Shown here: positions 22,182 to 33,781 of the stretch, one piece after another
Layout of the letters: each line of letters opens with the position of its first letter
Position numbering within the stretch: the first letter of the stretch is position 1
From: Dryomyza anilis
Taxonomy: Eukaryota; Arthropoda; Insecta; Diptera; Dryomyzidae
Direction of reading: 5' to 3'
Assembly (NCBI GenBank): GCA_951804985.1
Contig: OX638133.1
Location: 52,562,791 to 52,626,790 of the forward strand
Length of the DNA: 64,000 nucleotides
Program-made: the position numbers and the translations under genes
The notes under the pieces: generated by a model
Told to the model about the DNA's origin: nothing
The model's input: only the letters and a program-made list of their open reading frames with translations
Database searches by the model: none

Positions 22182-22448
22182 GGTTTTCGAACGTGTTTGT
22201 ACTACAACTACTTTTTCAGTATTATTCGGTATGCGGCTAAGCGCATCAGCGTTTAAATTACTTTTTCCCGGTTTATAATGAATTTCGAAATCATATTCCG
22301 ATCATTTGTGTCGGAAACGCGCAAGACGTGATGTCTAATCTTTTAAGTTTGCTATACCCTTTAGGGGCTGATGATCTGTATAAATTTTAAATGGTCTTCC
22401 CAAAAGATATGCCCTAAAATCTTTTGTTGCCCATACAATTGCCAAAAA
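22182..22448 (-). pseudogene. Gypsy RNase H C-terminal part (copy C)
   Basis: Decayed frames that correspond to plus-strand 57711-57940: RNase H end ([12 protein letters not shown], [14 protein letters not shown]) and linker to integrase. Copy A lacks it through a deletion between GGTCT repeats. Confidence 0.6.
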
Positions 22449-23111
22449 TTATTTCTCTATAGTAGAGTAGCGTGTTTCCGCGTCGTTAAGAGACCTACTG
22501 GAACAGGCGATCGAACGGTCGCTTCCAACTTCACCTTTTGAAAAAACCGAGCCAATTGCTTCGTTACTGGCGTCTTTTGTGAGCAAAAAGGGTTCGTTAA
22601 AATCCGGATACGCTAGTATGGGTGGTGTTATACTTGCCTCTTTAAGTTTTAAAAACGAATTCTGACAATTGTCATTCCATATGAACTTAGCGTCCTTTTT
22701 AAGCAAACAGTTTATTGGTAATGATAGTTTCGCCATTCCTCCTATAAATTTTCTGTAATAATTAATTAAGCCTAAACATGCTTGAACTTCCTTCCTATTT
22801 TTCGGAATTGGAATATTTTTTACACACTCTACTTTGGCTGGATCTGGTATGGCACCTAACTCAGAACACTTGTGTCCTAAATATATAACCTCGCGCCGCA
22901 AAAACTGATATTTTTCTGTATTTAATTTTAAATTATGTTCTCTCAGCTTTTGCAAAACTTTGCGTAGCCTATGCTCGTGTTCTGCTAAATTATTTCCATA
23001 AACCACTATGTCATCTAAATAAACGAAACAGTCAATACCCTGTAAACCTGTTAGTATGTGGTTCATTATACTTTGAAAGGTGGCAGGCGCCCCCGTTAGA
23101 CCGAATGGCAT
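22449..23111 (-). pseudogene. Gypsy RT C-terminal half and RNase H start (copy C)
   Basis: Same 220-codon frame as 10842-11504, with FVYLDDIVVYG and LTKDASNEAIGS. Differences are a few substitutions, for example FQS for FQR near the start and PKN for PKI in the connection region. Confidence 0.88.
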
Positions 23112-23182
23112 TCTGTTAAATTCGAAATGACCAAGACCTGTACTGAAAGCAGTTTTTTCTTTGTCACTATCTTCAACTAGAA

Positions 23183-23596
23183 CTAGAACCTTGCTAAATC
23201 TAGTGTTGAAAAATATTGACTATGACCCAACTGGTCTAAAATCTCATCTATTCGTGGTATCGGAAACACCTGTTTGATGGTGACGTCATTTAATTTTCGG
23301 AAATCTATAACCAGTCTCCATTTCTTATTGCCATCTTTATTGCCCTTTTTAGGTACCAATAATAATGGAGAATTCCAAGGCGACATGCTTGGTGAAATAA
23401 TTCCATCGTCTAACATCTTTGATACTTGTCTATTAATCTCATTTCTATGCATATGAGGAAGTTTATACTGTTTCTGATTTATTGGTGGCTGATTCCATTG
23501 TGTGGGTATTTCATGTTTTAATATCGGAGTGAATGTTAATTCATCCCCTTCCAAATGAAAAACTTCATGATATGACAAGCAAATATTTTGCAAAGA
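23183..23596 (-). pseudogene. Gypsy RT N-terminal part (copy C)
   Basis: As 11576-11989: SPWNSPLLLVPKKG, WRLVIDFRKLNDV and motif A. The BEL LTR at 23602 interrupts it at the same base as in copy A, so both derive from one BEL insertion. Confidence 0.88.
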
Positions 23597-23601
23597 TGCA
23601 A

Positions 23602-24040
23602 TGTTTACGCAGAAAAGCGTCAATTTTCGAATTTTCCAATAAATTCAAAATTAATTAAAAGAAAGAAGTTTATATGTTTTTTCTTATATTTATTTGAGCA
23701 AACATAATTACATGTTAAGGGACAAACCAACGCGTTTGCCATATAATGTTGAAAGATGTATAAAATACAAGATATTATTGGAAATCATGAAAGGAGATCC
23801 AATATTTGAAATAAGTATAAAATATGAGTTAATATGCAGGAACGTAGTTCTTACTTAGAAGTTCTTCTGTTGGTGGGTGGCAGCAAAGAGATCGAGCTCA
23901 GCGCCATTGCAGCCCCGAGAACCTCAAAGAAGGAGGGTTGAAAAGGAAATGACGAAATTCACCTCTTGACGTTTGACCTGTCACAGAATGTACTAAATAA
24001 ATAATACAAGGTTTACACTGCAAGAGTTTTGGCGTAAACA
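23602..24040 (-). repeat. BEL 3' LTR (copy 3)
   Basis: 439 bp. Keeps the ACCTGTCACAGAATG stretch missing from copy 1. A polypurine tract abuts it at 24041. Confidence 0.9.
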
Positions 24041-24248
24041 TTGCCGCCCACTTTGCAGTAGTACACACTCCAAAATTAATTAGATAAAAAAGAAAGATTT
24101 CCAGGCTGTAAAAGAAAACGAAATTAATATGTACAAATAAGTTAAAGACAAAAGGATAACAAAGTAGTTAACAAAAGGTACAGATCAGAAAGGATCCATC
24201 CAAAAATATGGTTTTGGGAAAGAAGCAGTATTTTGAAAATGACCAAGC

Positions 24249-24791
24249 TCAATCATAGAAGGGTAGGTAGTTGGTTTTAAAAGGCGAATGTACCCCATAT
24301 ATACCATCACTTTTGCGTTTGGTAACATCAATGTCATCACGGACAGTAGTGGCAAAGCAAGAAACTTTGTGAACTGGTAGTGGTCCCGTAAGAATCCAGC
24401 CAAATACAGTTTCTTGGGCAATGAGGGTGCCTAGGACGTTTCGCTTTATACCATCCATCATAATCAATGGATAGAGGTCGCCACCAATTAAAATGTCAAC
24501 CGTAGAACTTTGGAAAAAGTTTTTATCAGCTAAGACCATATTTGGTAATTGATGCTGGATAGATGGTTCTATTTGACTTGATGGCAATTCTCCTGCAATT
24601 TTGGGTAAAACCAGAGCCGTTGCCTCTAAGTGTAAATTGGGATCAATGAGAGATCCAATTACAAAAGAGCTTCGCTTTGTTGGACTGGCAGCGACTGCAT
24701 GGTTTACACTAGCAATGCATGTTCGTGTCGAAGACACTGGCAGCTTCAAAAGAGTGTTCGGAAATAAAAGAAGTTTCGGACGCAGAATCAA
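24249..24791 (-). pseudogene. BEL protease C-terminal part (copy 3)
   Basis: Same 180-codon frame as 12627-13169, with GGDLYP and ETVFGWILTGPLP, ending at the same pol-deletion edge. Confidence 0.82.
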
Positions 24792-25187
24792 TTAGTGCCC
24801 TTGTAGAGTACGTAATACCCATGTGACATACATTAATAATGGCAGTGCCCAGAAGGACTTCTGAAGTTTGAGAATCAGAATGAAATTGAATGTTTTGTGT
24901 GATGCATGGTGAAGGACGTGATCCTGGCGCTGCCGACGTAATCGGCGTACAGCTCATGAATGGAGTTGAAGTGGACTGTACGGTTTTTAAAGATGGTTGC
25001 GTATTGAATGGCGGAGGGCGAGACCCCAAGGCCACCGACGTAGTCGTATCACTGCTCATAAAAGGAGCCGAAGGCTCAGACACATCCCTATGTAAAAGCG
25101 TATGATGACGCTTTTACACACTGAGCAACAGTAAGAACTTGTACAGTCGTTAAGCTCATGGGACCTATTAAGGCAGTTAACGCAACA
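24709..25187 (-). pseudogene. BEL knuckle and protease active site (copy 3)
   Basis: As 13087-13566, with RALIDSASETSFIS. A small deletion near 25099 (GCGTATGATGACG for GCGTCATCATGACG) shifts the knuckle frame relative to the protease, unlike copies 1 and 2. Confidence 0.78.
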
Positions 25188-26295
25188 TTGAAACTTTTTT
25201 TACAGTGGAATAGCGATCGGAGACGCTCATTTGTAAAAATAGTTTACAGACCCGCAAAACATGTTTCTGTTTGGGGCAAAGAACGCAAAGTGATCCTGTA
25301 AGGTGTGCGTGAAAACTATTGTATTTTTTAGGCATAGCTGGATGTTGTGGATGAAGCGGTTTTGCACGTGGAGATTTAACGGTAGTGTGACCGCGGATGT
25401 ATCCGATGGATTCAAGTGTCTTGAAGCGTTCAGAAAGGAACGCATCAAGACAACTCCACTTAGGGATTGCCGACTTATCCAACAAGCTTTGTTCCCAGAG
25501 AGCCAATGTTGCTTTAGGTAAGCGCTGAGAGCATAGAAAGATTAGGATGGGATCCCAATTTGTTGTATCGATTTCATAAATTGAAAAAGATGCAAGACTA
25601 TTGTTAATAGTGCGTTGCAAATTCTTAAGTACTGCCGCGCTTTTAGAGGTTACGACTGGAAGGTCGAATAAAAGTTTTAGTTGGCCGTTAACCAACACAC
25701 GCTTATTCTCATAAATGTCTTTTAGATTTCGCCAGGCTTAATCAAAACCGCTATTCGTAAGAGGGGCCCTTTGCACTATATCGCGCGCATCTCCGACCGT
25801 CTTTTGCAAAAGATGGTAAAGACGCTCAAAATCTGTAAGACGTGAGTTGCGAATATAAATGGCAGAGATGAGATCTCTGAACGTAGGCCAAGAAGCATAA
25901 ACTCCGTCGAACACATCAGTGTCGCAGGGCGGAAGGCGCAAATTATTTGATGAAATATCATCGGAGACGCGGCAGGCAGCAGCTGTAGCCGTTTCGCTGA
26001 GCTGTTGCAAAAGCTCGTTAATAGTGGACATATTGGAGACGTAAGTCTGAAAGATGGTTTTATATTTTCCTTTGATCACCGAAATATCTTCATCATCGGC
26101 CGAATTTTTCTTGGAATCCAGGAATTGCAGGCACCGATCATATTTGGATTTAAATGTGGACCAAAGTGATTTTAATTCATTACTGAATACTTCCAGTGAG
26201 AATTTGGTATGGCTGTCAACCAAAATGTCATTAAATGATGACTGAAATTCGACCAGTGCATCTGCAGCACGGATAAAAAGATCCAAAGCAGTCAT
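25177..26295 (-). pseudogene. BEL gag (copy 3) with one in-frame stop
   Basis: Same as the other gag copies, including the TAA after NSGFD, with a few substitutions (for example Leu to Ser in DDIS-NNLRLP). Confidence 0.85.
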
Positions 26296-28088
26296 ATTAT
26301 TTAGAGTTTAAAAGGAAGCCCTTAGAAAAAATAAAAAATCAGCTGAAAAAAGAAGTCAACAGTAAATTGTTGAATTTGAAATATAAAAATATTAGATCAA
26401 TTACTATATAAGTACATATACAATTTATAAACACAGGCAGGGATGTCGCTTCAAGTAGGGAAGCATACACCAAAAAAATCAAAAATGTGTTTAATAAATA
26501 TATATTTTTTTAAACAAGTCAAAAAATAAAAATTGTTCTAAAAAGAATTTTAAATTTCCAAAGCAATTTTAAAAATTGGTCGTTAAATATTTTGAAAAAC
26601 AATCAATTTGAAAAACTAAAAATAAAAACAATTTGAAAAAATCAAAATGTCGTTAAACAAATTTAAATGTCTAAAGTTTTCTTAATTTTTTTTAAATGAA
26701 TTTAAAAAGAACTTTTTAAAGATTTGAAAAATTATGTTTAAAAATTTTAAACAATTATAAGAAAATATGTGCTGAAAAATAAATTTAAATTTATTCAATA
26801 CATATTCAATATACATATTCAATATAATAATGATATTAAATAATTCTATGATATTAAATAATAATATGAATAATAATCAGGAACTTAAAATTTGTAAAAT
26901 GAAAAAACAAGAAATGCACACTGGTAATTTATTTGCATAGAAAATCACATCTTATCACGATTAAATTATTTAATTTATTGAAATAAATTTATTTTCGCCA
27001 CCACTGTGCTTGAGCAATCAAATACTTAACATGTGAGTCAAAGCAGCAGAGTCCAATGTTGCTGCAGCAGGTTGACACGATGAGTCGATTCACTGTCCGT
27101 CACAAAAAAAATCGGAGAGAATCGCACAAGTATTGCGCGAGAGAGGTCCAGTCTCAAAAAAGACAATCGCATCCACTCACTATATGATCTGTCCAACGAT
27201 GCGATTATTTCCACTCAATCAATCGATGATCACTCACGAATTGTCCGCAGTATGGCGCAATCACAATTATAAAACACTATGCTGTACTCTGGCAGAGTAG
27301 CAGCAGTTTATATTAAAGTCACTCAAAAAGACTTAAGGCACGAATGCGATGCGAAATAAATGCAACGCTGCACGTGCTCTCTGGAAGAGAGGCAGTCGTC
27401 ACTCTATTTAAATAAAACTCGGTTCTCACTATTCACGAAGAGTGTGTGTATGTGACTAAAACAATAGCGAAAAACTAGAGTTGCCACGTTCCAAATTAAA
27501 TTTTTAAAAATAATTATTCTTTTGAATTGTATTTTTAATGAGTCAAAATTTACTCGAAAATCGTTTAAAAAATTATTTGAACGAACAATCACTAAGGAAT
27601 GTTTGGTTTATCGGCCTTCACACGATTTAATTTATTAATTTTTAAAACACACACTTTTCGCGAATATGATGTTGGTAACCACGAAACACAAATGAAATTT
27701 ACTCAATTCAACGACGTTTGAATTGTTTGGTCCGCGGCACGAAGTCAGCATGGACTTATACGATTTAAATAATAAATCAGATTATAAATAAAATAAAATA
27801 TAATATTAAAGATTTATTATACTTAAGTTTTTTCTCAAATAAAAATTTAATATATTAAATATACCTTTCTGCTTAAGGAATTCGTGTTTCTGCGATATTT
27901 GTTGTACGTTGAAATATGCGTTGTAAACGTTTCTCTTTTGTTTTATTTATTTGTCCGTCCGAAACTTCGCTTCGTTGATGCAGTCAGCTGGAGCGACGCA
28001 ATGCAAATTTTTTTTTTCACTTTATTCTAAATGGAATAAATTCATTCTAATTAATTTTGAATTATTGATCCGGTTCGCTTGGACCAAA
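26296..28088 (-). other. BEL 5' leader (copy 3)
   Basis: Repeats 14675-16467; differences include GTCAAAATTTACTC for GTCAAAATGGACTC near 27545. No gene seen. A primer-binding site like that at 16448 lies at 28069-28086. Confidence 0.75.
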
Positions 28089-28520
28089 TGTTTACGCAGA
28101 AAGTCGTCAATTTTCGGATTTTCCAATAAATTCAAAATTAATTAAAAGACAGAAGTTTATATGTATTTTCTTATATTTATTTGAGCAAATATATTTACAT
28201 GTTAAGGGACAAACCAAAGCGTTTGCCATATAATGTTGAAAGATGTATAAAATACAAGATATTATTGGAAATCATGAAAGGAGATCCAATATATTAAATA
28301 CGTACAATATATGAGTTAATATGCAGGAACGTAGTTCTTACTTAGAAGTTCTTCTGTTGGTGGGTGGCAGCAAAGAGATCGAGCTCAGCGCAATTGCAGC
28401 CCCGAGAACCTCAAAGAAGGAGGGTTGAAAAGGAAATGACGAAATTCACCTCTTGACGTTTGACCTGTCACAGAATGTACTAAATAAATAATACAAGGTT
28501 TACACTGCAAGGCGTAAACA
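28089..28520 (-). repeat. BEL 5' LTR, complete (copy 3)
   Basis: 432 bp. Ends GCAAGGCGTAAACA, where the 3' LTRs read GCAAGAGTTTTGGCGTAAACA (7 bp shorter). The target duplication TGCAA follows at 28521. Confidence 0.9.
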
Positions 28521-28525
28521 TGCAA

Positions 28526-29573
28526 CTTCTTCTTTATTTAATGATTCATCGATCTTTACATTCCCTAATAATCTATCAATTCTATTTTTTATATTAACCG
28601 AGTTTATTGTATTTATTGTAGAACTCGCCTTTGTTGTTTCTTTATATTTGTTAAAATTTGAAAATTGTGGCTTGAAATTGCTATCAATGGCCACCTCCTT
28701 ATCGGTGGCATTTAAAATTGATGCATATACTCTATTTCTTCTAACGTTTGTTAAACCATCTCCCAAATATACTCCTGGCTGAATTTCCTGTTTGTGCAAC
28801 AAAACTATAGGAATTCTTGTTCTTAACGGCAGTGATACAACCATGGCTGTTCTGGGCTGGACCCTGATTTGTTGATTAAAATTAATATTTTCTATGTATT
28901 GTAATGATTTTAATGGAAATTTAACAAGATGATTTTTGTCTTCATCAAAAAATGTAATTTTTTTATTTAACGCATTTATTATAGATCTGTTCCAGAGATT
29001 GTCACGCCCGACTATGCCATCTGCTGGTACCCCTTGTTCAAGTGAAACAACGTGTAGAGTTAAACTCAGGTTTTCTATGTTTGTGTGCTGAATCTTAGTG
29101 GAGCCTAAGGTTCTAACGCATCCACCAAAAGCACCACTCAGATCTTTCTGAATATTTTTATTAAAATTCGGCAAATGTGCCATCCTATTTTCTTTAATCA
29201 GGCTGGCCTCAGCTCCAGAATCCACTAACAGAGTAAGTTTTCCATTTTTTGCTGCCTCGCAAGGTACTTCAATGAACACATCACTCGTATCGGATATCTT
29301 GAAACACTCTCCATGCCGATTAAATATTTTACGATGCATGCCTAATTGTGAAGTTAATTTTATTTTCCTCGACATAAATTTACTCTTAAAATTATTAGCA
29401 ATTGAAGACAATTTAATTTTACAGATCGTGAATTTATTATACATTTCTGACGATAAAGCGCACATAGCGCTAATAATAAAAAGAAATATTGAAATTACTT
29501 CATTGCAAATTATACTCGACCCTGTACGGAATGTATCCACAGTCTTGCCAGACGTTTGATCTACAATTCCCAA
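28526..29573 (-). pseudogene. Gypsy pol start with aspartic protease
   Basis: An open frame of about 350 codons. Near the middle KLTLLVDSGAEASLIKE gives the retropepsin-type active site (DSGAE), with VPADGIVGRDNLW further on. The last residues of the frame (after LNKEEVA) come from the BEL LTR, so the true pol reading frame resumes at 23591. The N-terminal part holds a hydrophobic stretch (ISIFLFIISAMCALSS) of unknown role. The frame is the best-kept Gypsy protease in the window; the plus-strand copy (55256-55934) has several changes. Confidence 0.88.
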
Positions 29574-29896
29574 ATTTTCAGGGCAGTTAATTAAAACTTT
29601 CTTTTTATTTGATTTACTTTTGATTTTATTATTCTTGATTTTAATATTTTTAACTTCCGACTCAATTGGTTTTACTTGCTTTACTTTATTTGTTTTTTTT
29701 TATAATTTGTTTATTTTTAATTTCCTTAATTCCTATATTCTGTTCATTTTTCGCGTCAAGTTGTGTATTATTATTATTTAGTTCATTATATGTTTTTGTT
29801 GGAAGATTTCTATCTTCATTAATATGTATCTTCACTTTTTGTTCTTTATTTTCTTGATTACTTATACTCTCTATTTCGCTTTTTTGTAGTGTTATA
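29574..29896 (-). other. Gypsy gag-pol linker
   Basis: About 320 bp, Lys/Asn-rich in the pol-side phase. Gag ends with a TAG near 29897 while pol continues in another phase, which could be a programmed frameshift or a mutation. Homology with the plus-strand copy becomes very high from about 29900 downward. Confidence 0.55.
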
Positions 29897-30928
29897 CTAC
29901 ACTTCTACAACTTCCGGCCTAACTATATTACCTGTAGCTGATTCTATATTTTTTTCCGCATAACAATTAGTTATTGTATGCCCTTTTCTATTATACCATG
30001 AGCATTTCATATTACTTGCATTATTTTTCATTTGATTACTATTATCACCTTGTTGTGTATATTTTGCAGGTGTATTCATATTTTTCATTTTATTATTTCC
30101 ACATTTCCAATTAGATTCGTGTCCATAAGTTTGACACTCTTTGCAGAAAGGCATATTTTTCCCATTGCAGCAATCTTCCCTATGTCCTGATTTTTTACAA
30201 AAGGAACATATTGGAAATGTTCTTCCTTTTTCGGAATTTATATCATCATTATTAATTACTTGTCCAAATTCATGTGCTTACGTTTTGCTTTGCTCATAGC
30301 TTTTTGAAAAAGTTTCTTCCTTAAAATTATAATTGTCCTGTTTCGACCATGGTTCTCGCTGCATAAGAGCTTCCATATTTAGAGCTTCATCTAACAATGC
30401 ATCTAATGTGTTTGACTTGCTACCAAACATTATAATTTTTATTGTTGGATCCCGAACTCCAATTTTGAAAGAAGTCAGAACTGAATCCAACAACTCTAAT
30501 CTGAACACGTCATCAATACCTATGTTTTTTCTGTACTTTTTACTGGCGATCTCCAATGCCATGAATTGTAATTCATATAACCGTCTTGCAAATGCCCTCA
30601 ACTTTTCTCCACTATTTTGATATGTTTGTCTAATCTTTTGTAGTACTGAATCTAAGGAAACTACATCTAAGTATGTATTTTTTAGCAAATCGTATAAATC
30701 TTCTATTTTTTCGAAATTTCTTGACCTTACTAAGTCATAAGCATCCCCATTCAATATTAACCTAACGCATTTAATAAATACATTATTCTCTGAATCTTGA
30801 ATTCCAAGCTTCGCAGCTTTACAACCTTCAATAAATCTGTAAATTTCTGTTTTTAATAATGATGAATCCGTTCCAGAAAAGCAGGGAACCAAATTACGTA
30901 CGAGTTTCAAAATATTTTCCGTACCCAT
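29897..30928 (-). pseudogene. Gypsy gag with zinc knuckles, one in-frame stop
   Basis: Starts at ATG 30928. About 215 codons of capsid-like, mainly helical sequence (LKTEIYRFIEGCKAAKLG, EKLRAFARRLYELQ) lead to a TAA at 30278-30280, after which the same phase stays open to 29897. That second part has Cys/His boxes: CSFCKKSGHREDC, CKECQTYGHESNWKC and a degenerate CSWYNRKGHTITNC in which the second Cys is Tyr. It would package RNA and form particles. It is clearly divergent from the gag of the plus-strand element, although pol is almost the same. Confidence 0.85.
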
Positions 30929-31321
30929 TTTGATTGTCGACAGTGTAATATACTATTTCTTAATTTGTTTCGTGGTATATTTGTCTTTTGTTTACCTTTA
31001 CTTATGACATTTTTTTATATAAAGTTTTACATTTTGAAAAATAATTAATGTTTCATATTTTGATTTTTAAATATATTATATTGTATTTTTGATTTAATAA
31101 TTTATAAATTATTTTGTATATTATAATTTCATAAATTATTATATACTGATTTTTTGATCGCATTTTAATTTCCATTTAATTTGATATACAAAGTTATTAT
31201 TTTTATCACCAGCATTCAGTGCTGCGAAAAACTGATACGTTTTGAATAAAAATATTTTTTTGATTTTATAGTGTTATCGTTTTATATTTAATGAAAATTA
31301 TAATAGTATGAATTATTTTAT

Positions 31322-31361
31322 TATACACTGGAGGGTCCGGAGTTCGGATTCGCAGTGTGTA
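31322..31361 (+). other. tRNA 3'-half-like hairpin 1 in Gypsy leader
   Basis: TATACACTG pairs with CAGTGTGTA around a loop holding GAGGGTCC and AGTTCGGATTC, which resembles a T-arm (box B consensus GGTTCRANNCC). It reads on the plus strand, antisense to the Gypsy transcript. Confidence 0.4.
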
Positions 31362-31469
31362 TTTTCTTTTATTTATTGTCATATTTTTATTATATATTAT
31401 TTTATTTTAAGTAATATTTCGTAGTACTTTTTTTTTACTTTCCATATTATTTTAAATTAATATTTCTAT

Positions 31470-31510
31470 TATACACTGGAGGGTCCGTGGTTTGGAATCT
31501 CAGTGTGTAT
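31470..31510 (+). other. tRNA 3'-half-like hairpin 2 in Gypsy leader
   Basis: Second copy 148 bp away: same CACTG/CAGTG stem, GAGGGTCC kept, T-arm-like part changed to GGTTTGGAATC. The stem is kept while the loop differs. Confidence 0.4.
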
Positions 31511-31688
31511 TTAATTTTAAATATTTTATTTTTCATTGATTTTTTTTTAAATAGTTAGAATTTGTAAATATTTTTTATTCAAAACTTTAAAAACTCACCA
31601 TTTTCTATTTGGGTTTTTTACGTCTTTCGTCCTCCTCCCTTCGTTCTACGTCCTCCTTCCCACTCTCGTTCCTTGAGAGGTTGGTACC

Positions 31689-31706
31689 GACGTACCGGCT
31701 GCGCCA
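31689..31706 (-). promoter_or_regulatory. Gypsy primer-binding site
   Basis: Two bases inside the LTR the minus strand reads TGGCGCAGCCGGTACGTC. TGGCGCAG is a primer-site start known in some insect Gypsy elements primed by a tRNA; the exact tRNA is not determined here. Confidence 0.75.
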
Positions 31707-31708
31707 AA

Positions 31709-32504
31709 TGTTGTAAAGTTAGAGTTGATTTATTTTACACTTATTTAGTTTACAATTTAATTAATCAAAAGACACTTTTTTATTTTTAGAGTTGAAAAGA
31801 CACTTTTATTAATTTTAGAGCTGAAAAGACACTTTTACTATTTTAGCACCTCCACTTGAGGTTGGTTAAACTACATTCAATTAAATTGCTTCGTTGCAAG
31901 CTTTTCTTAAATTCTATTCTCACTATGTTCTAGTGAGCTTTCACTTTCACTCAATTTTAGTGTACGTGACTTTTGAAGAAGTCCGTCTTGCAGTTTTTGG
32001 CTGACACCAATTGCGAAATATCAGAATTTTTCATTTTTGCTTCGTCATACGGTTTGCTCTTCACGGTTAGCTCTTCAATTGTTTACAAATTTCCATGAAA
32101 ATTTCTAAGTTTATATATCAAAAATTGGCACGGTACATTAAATGGACGGCAATGACCACATAAAGAGTATTTTTTGCAGAGGCGTTAATGCCTAAAAATG
32201 GAGAACTGAATATCGACCGAAGTAGTTTTTCTTTTTTTGAAGGACACCATGAGACCTTATATACTGCATGTATCAGTTCGACATGTTTCGAGATGCTTCT
32301 ACTCGTTTCGTGAATGTGGCATGCTATTGGCATCTCATTCGCACTTATGTGTTTTAATGCTCTGATCTTCTGTCTCTTTCTCGCACATTGCCTCAGCGCG
32401 CTGAATGATCTTCCGTCTCTTTCTAACACATTGCTTAGTGCGCTGAATTGCCTTGCGTCTCATTTACTCTTGCACAGTAGTGAAAATTACCTCTTTTCGT
32501 AACA
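31709..32504 (-). repeat. Gypsy 5' LTR, U3 divergent
   Basis: Starts TGTTGTAAAGTTAGAG on the plus strand next to the primer-binding site. For about 320 bp it matches the LTRs at 1234 and 4268, then from about 32029 it is unrelated to them. A CGTAACA at 32498-32504 could be its outer end (TGTTACG on the element strand), giving 796 bp; the alternative is truncation at 32029 by unrelated DNA. One arm of the LTR hairpin is deleted. Confidence 0.6.
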
Positions 32505-33781
32505 ATATGTATATGTGCTAGCTTTTTTCGTAGTTGTTGTTTATTTTTATTCTTTTCATATGTATTTGTTCGTCATTTCTATTATTTCCATCATATTTTT
32601 TTACCATTCCATGTCGTTAACTGTAAATATTTCGTAAAAAATATGTTCATAATAATGGTAAAATATTTTTGATAGTTTCTCGTTTAAAAAAAATATATTT
32701 AGGGCTTTTTTCACTAAATCCCTATCATTACCCGATTGAAATTTCCTTAGGAGGGACAACTAATGTAGTACCATTGACTGTTTAAATATAGTAAACCCTG
32801 TTATGGTGAGCATGACAAGGACATGACAAAGCAAAGACCATGATTGCTCTAATAGGGATTACCCTATGAAAAACCGATCATTACCCGGTGGCGCATCGGG
32901 CAATGTGGTTGCTGTGGATCTTAGTATATATTACAAAAAAAAAAGTTTTCCAAATGAAAAGATTTTTATATACGGTTTAATTATTGACGAATAAACCAAA
33001 ATAACAAAAAGAATTGAAAAAAAAAATAATTTATAATAATTTTTAAAGCAATTCAAACTTTATAATTTGATTTAATAACATTTTTTAAAATGTACATTTG
33101 TCCGTTTTGCATGTCAGTGACGATATATTCTTCTTAAGCGTCATTTATAGTCAATTTCGTCATTTCTATCCGGCGCACACTGGGACAGATAGGCCAAAAA
33201 GCTGGCATAAAATCAGAAACACCATGAATTGAAATAAAAACCACCGTTAAATGAATAATATACCTTAGAAATATTAGGTTCAAAAAATTCGAGTGGTTAG
33301 CCATGTGTCACGCCTACTTTTCATAAAATATAGATTGTTTAATCTTCTGAGGGTTTGCAATTAAAATTACCCCAACAACGATAAAAAATGACTAATAATG
33401 ATTTATACAAAAGCATAAATAACCGAGTTTTAGCTTATAAGTCTTATATACTGTGGTCAGATGTTACCTAAATTACACATTCTATTGAAAGTGATACAGA
33501 AAACTAATTTGTTTTACTATATGGTAGATAAAAAATAGTACTCTTATTTATACTACATCAACTTAGTTAGGAAGCTCTGGTGAATCTATCTACACGTTAT
33601 TAATTGATGGATGCAAATTATACCGAACATCTTTCTACGTTCTCCAAGTGCCTTTAAATTTAGTAGTTTCAGACGATCTTCGTATGGCAGAAGATGTAAG
33701 ATATCTAATAAATTAAAACTCCTGAAAGCGAAACGTATGAATTTTTTCTGTATTCAATGCGTCAAATGTAGGTACATTGTA
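32505..33781. other. No gene seen; AT-rich spacer
   Basis: No long frame or recognisable domain. A segment near 33170 (GCGCACACTGGGACAG ... AAAAGCTGGC) resembles pieces at 48770 and 49620 and so marks a dispersed repeat. Confidence 0.5.

Larger units (their letters stand above)
23602..28520 (-). mobile_element. BEL/Pao element, copy 3, with both LTRs complete
   Basis: The most complete BEL copy, 4919 bp. 5' LTR 28089-28520 and 3' LTR 23602-24040, both with TGTTTACG/CGTAAACA ends, flanked by TGCAA at 23597-23601 and 28521-28525. It sits inside the Gypsy pol gene between protease and RT. Like the other copies it has gag and protease but no RT, RNase H or integrase, so it must depend on another element's enzymes or is dead. 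Confidence 0.92.
30929..31688 (-). other. Gypsy 5' leader
   Basis: About 760 bp of very AT-rich sequence between primer-binding site and gag. The only structured parts are two tRNA-3'-half-like hairpins (31322-31361, 31470-31510). No start codon with a good frame lies upstream of 30928. Confidence 0.7.

Noticed and set aside
32118..32429. 103-codon minus frame and overlapping plus frame near the Gypsy 5' LTR
   Set aside because: Inside or beside the putative U3; no domain, Cys-rich by chance, no conservation seen in the other LTRs.
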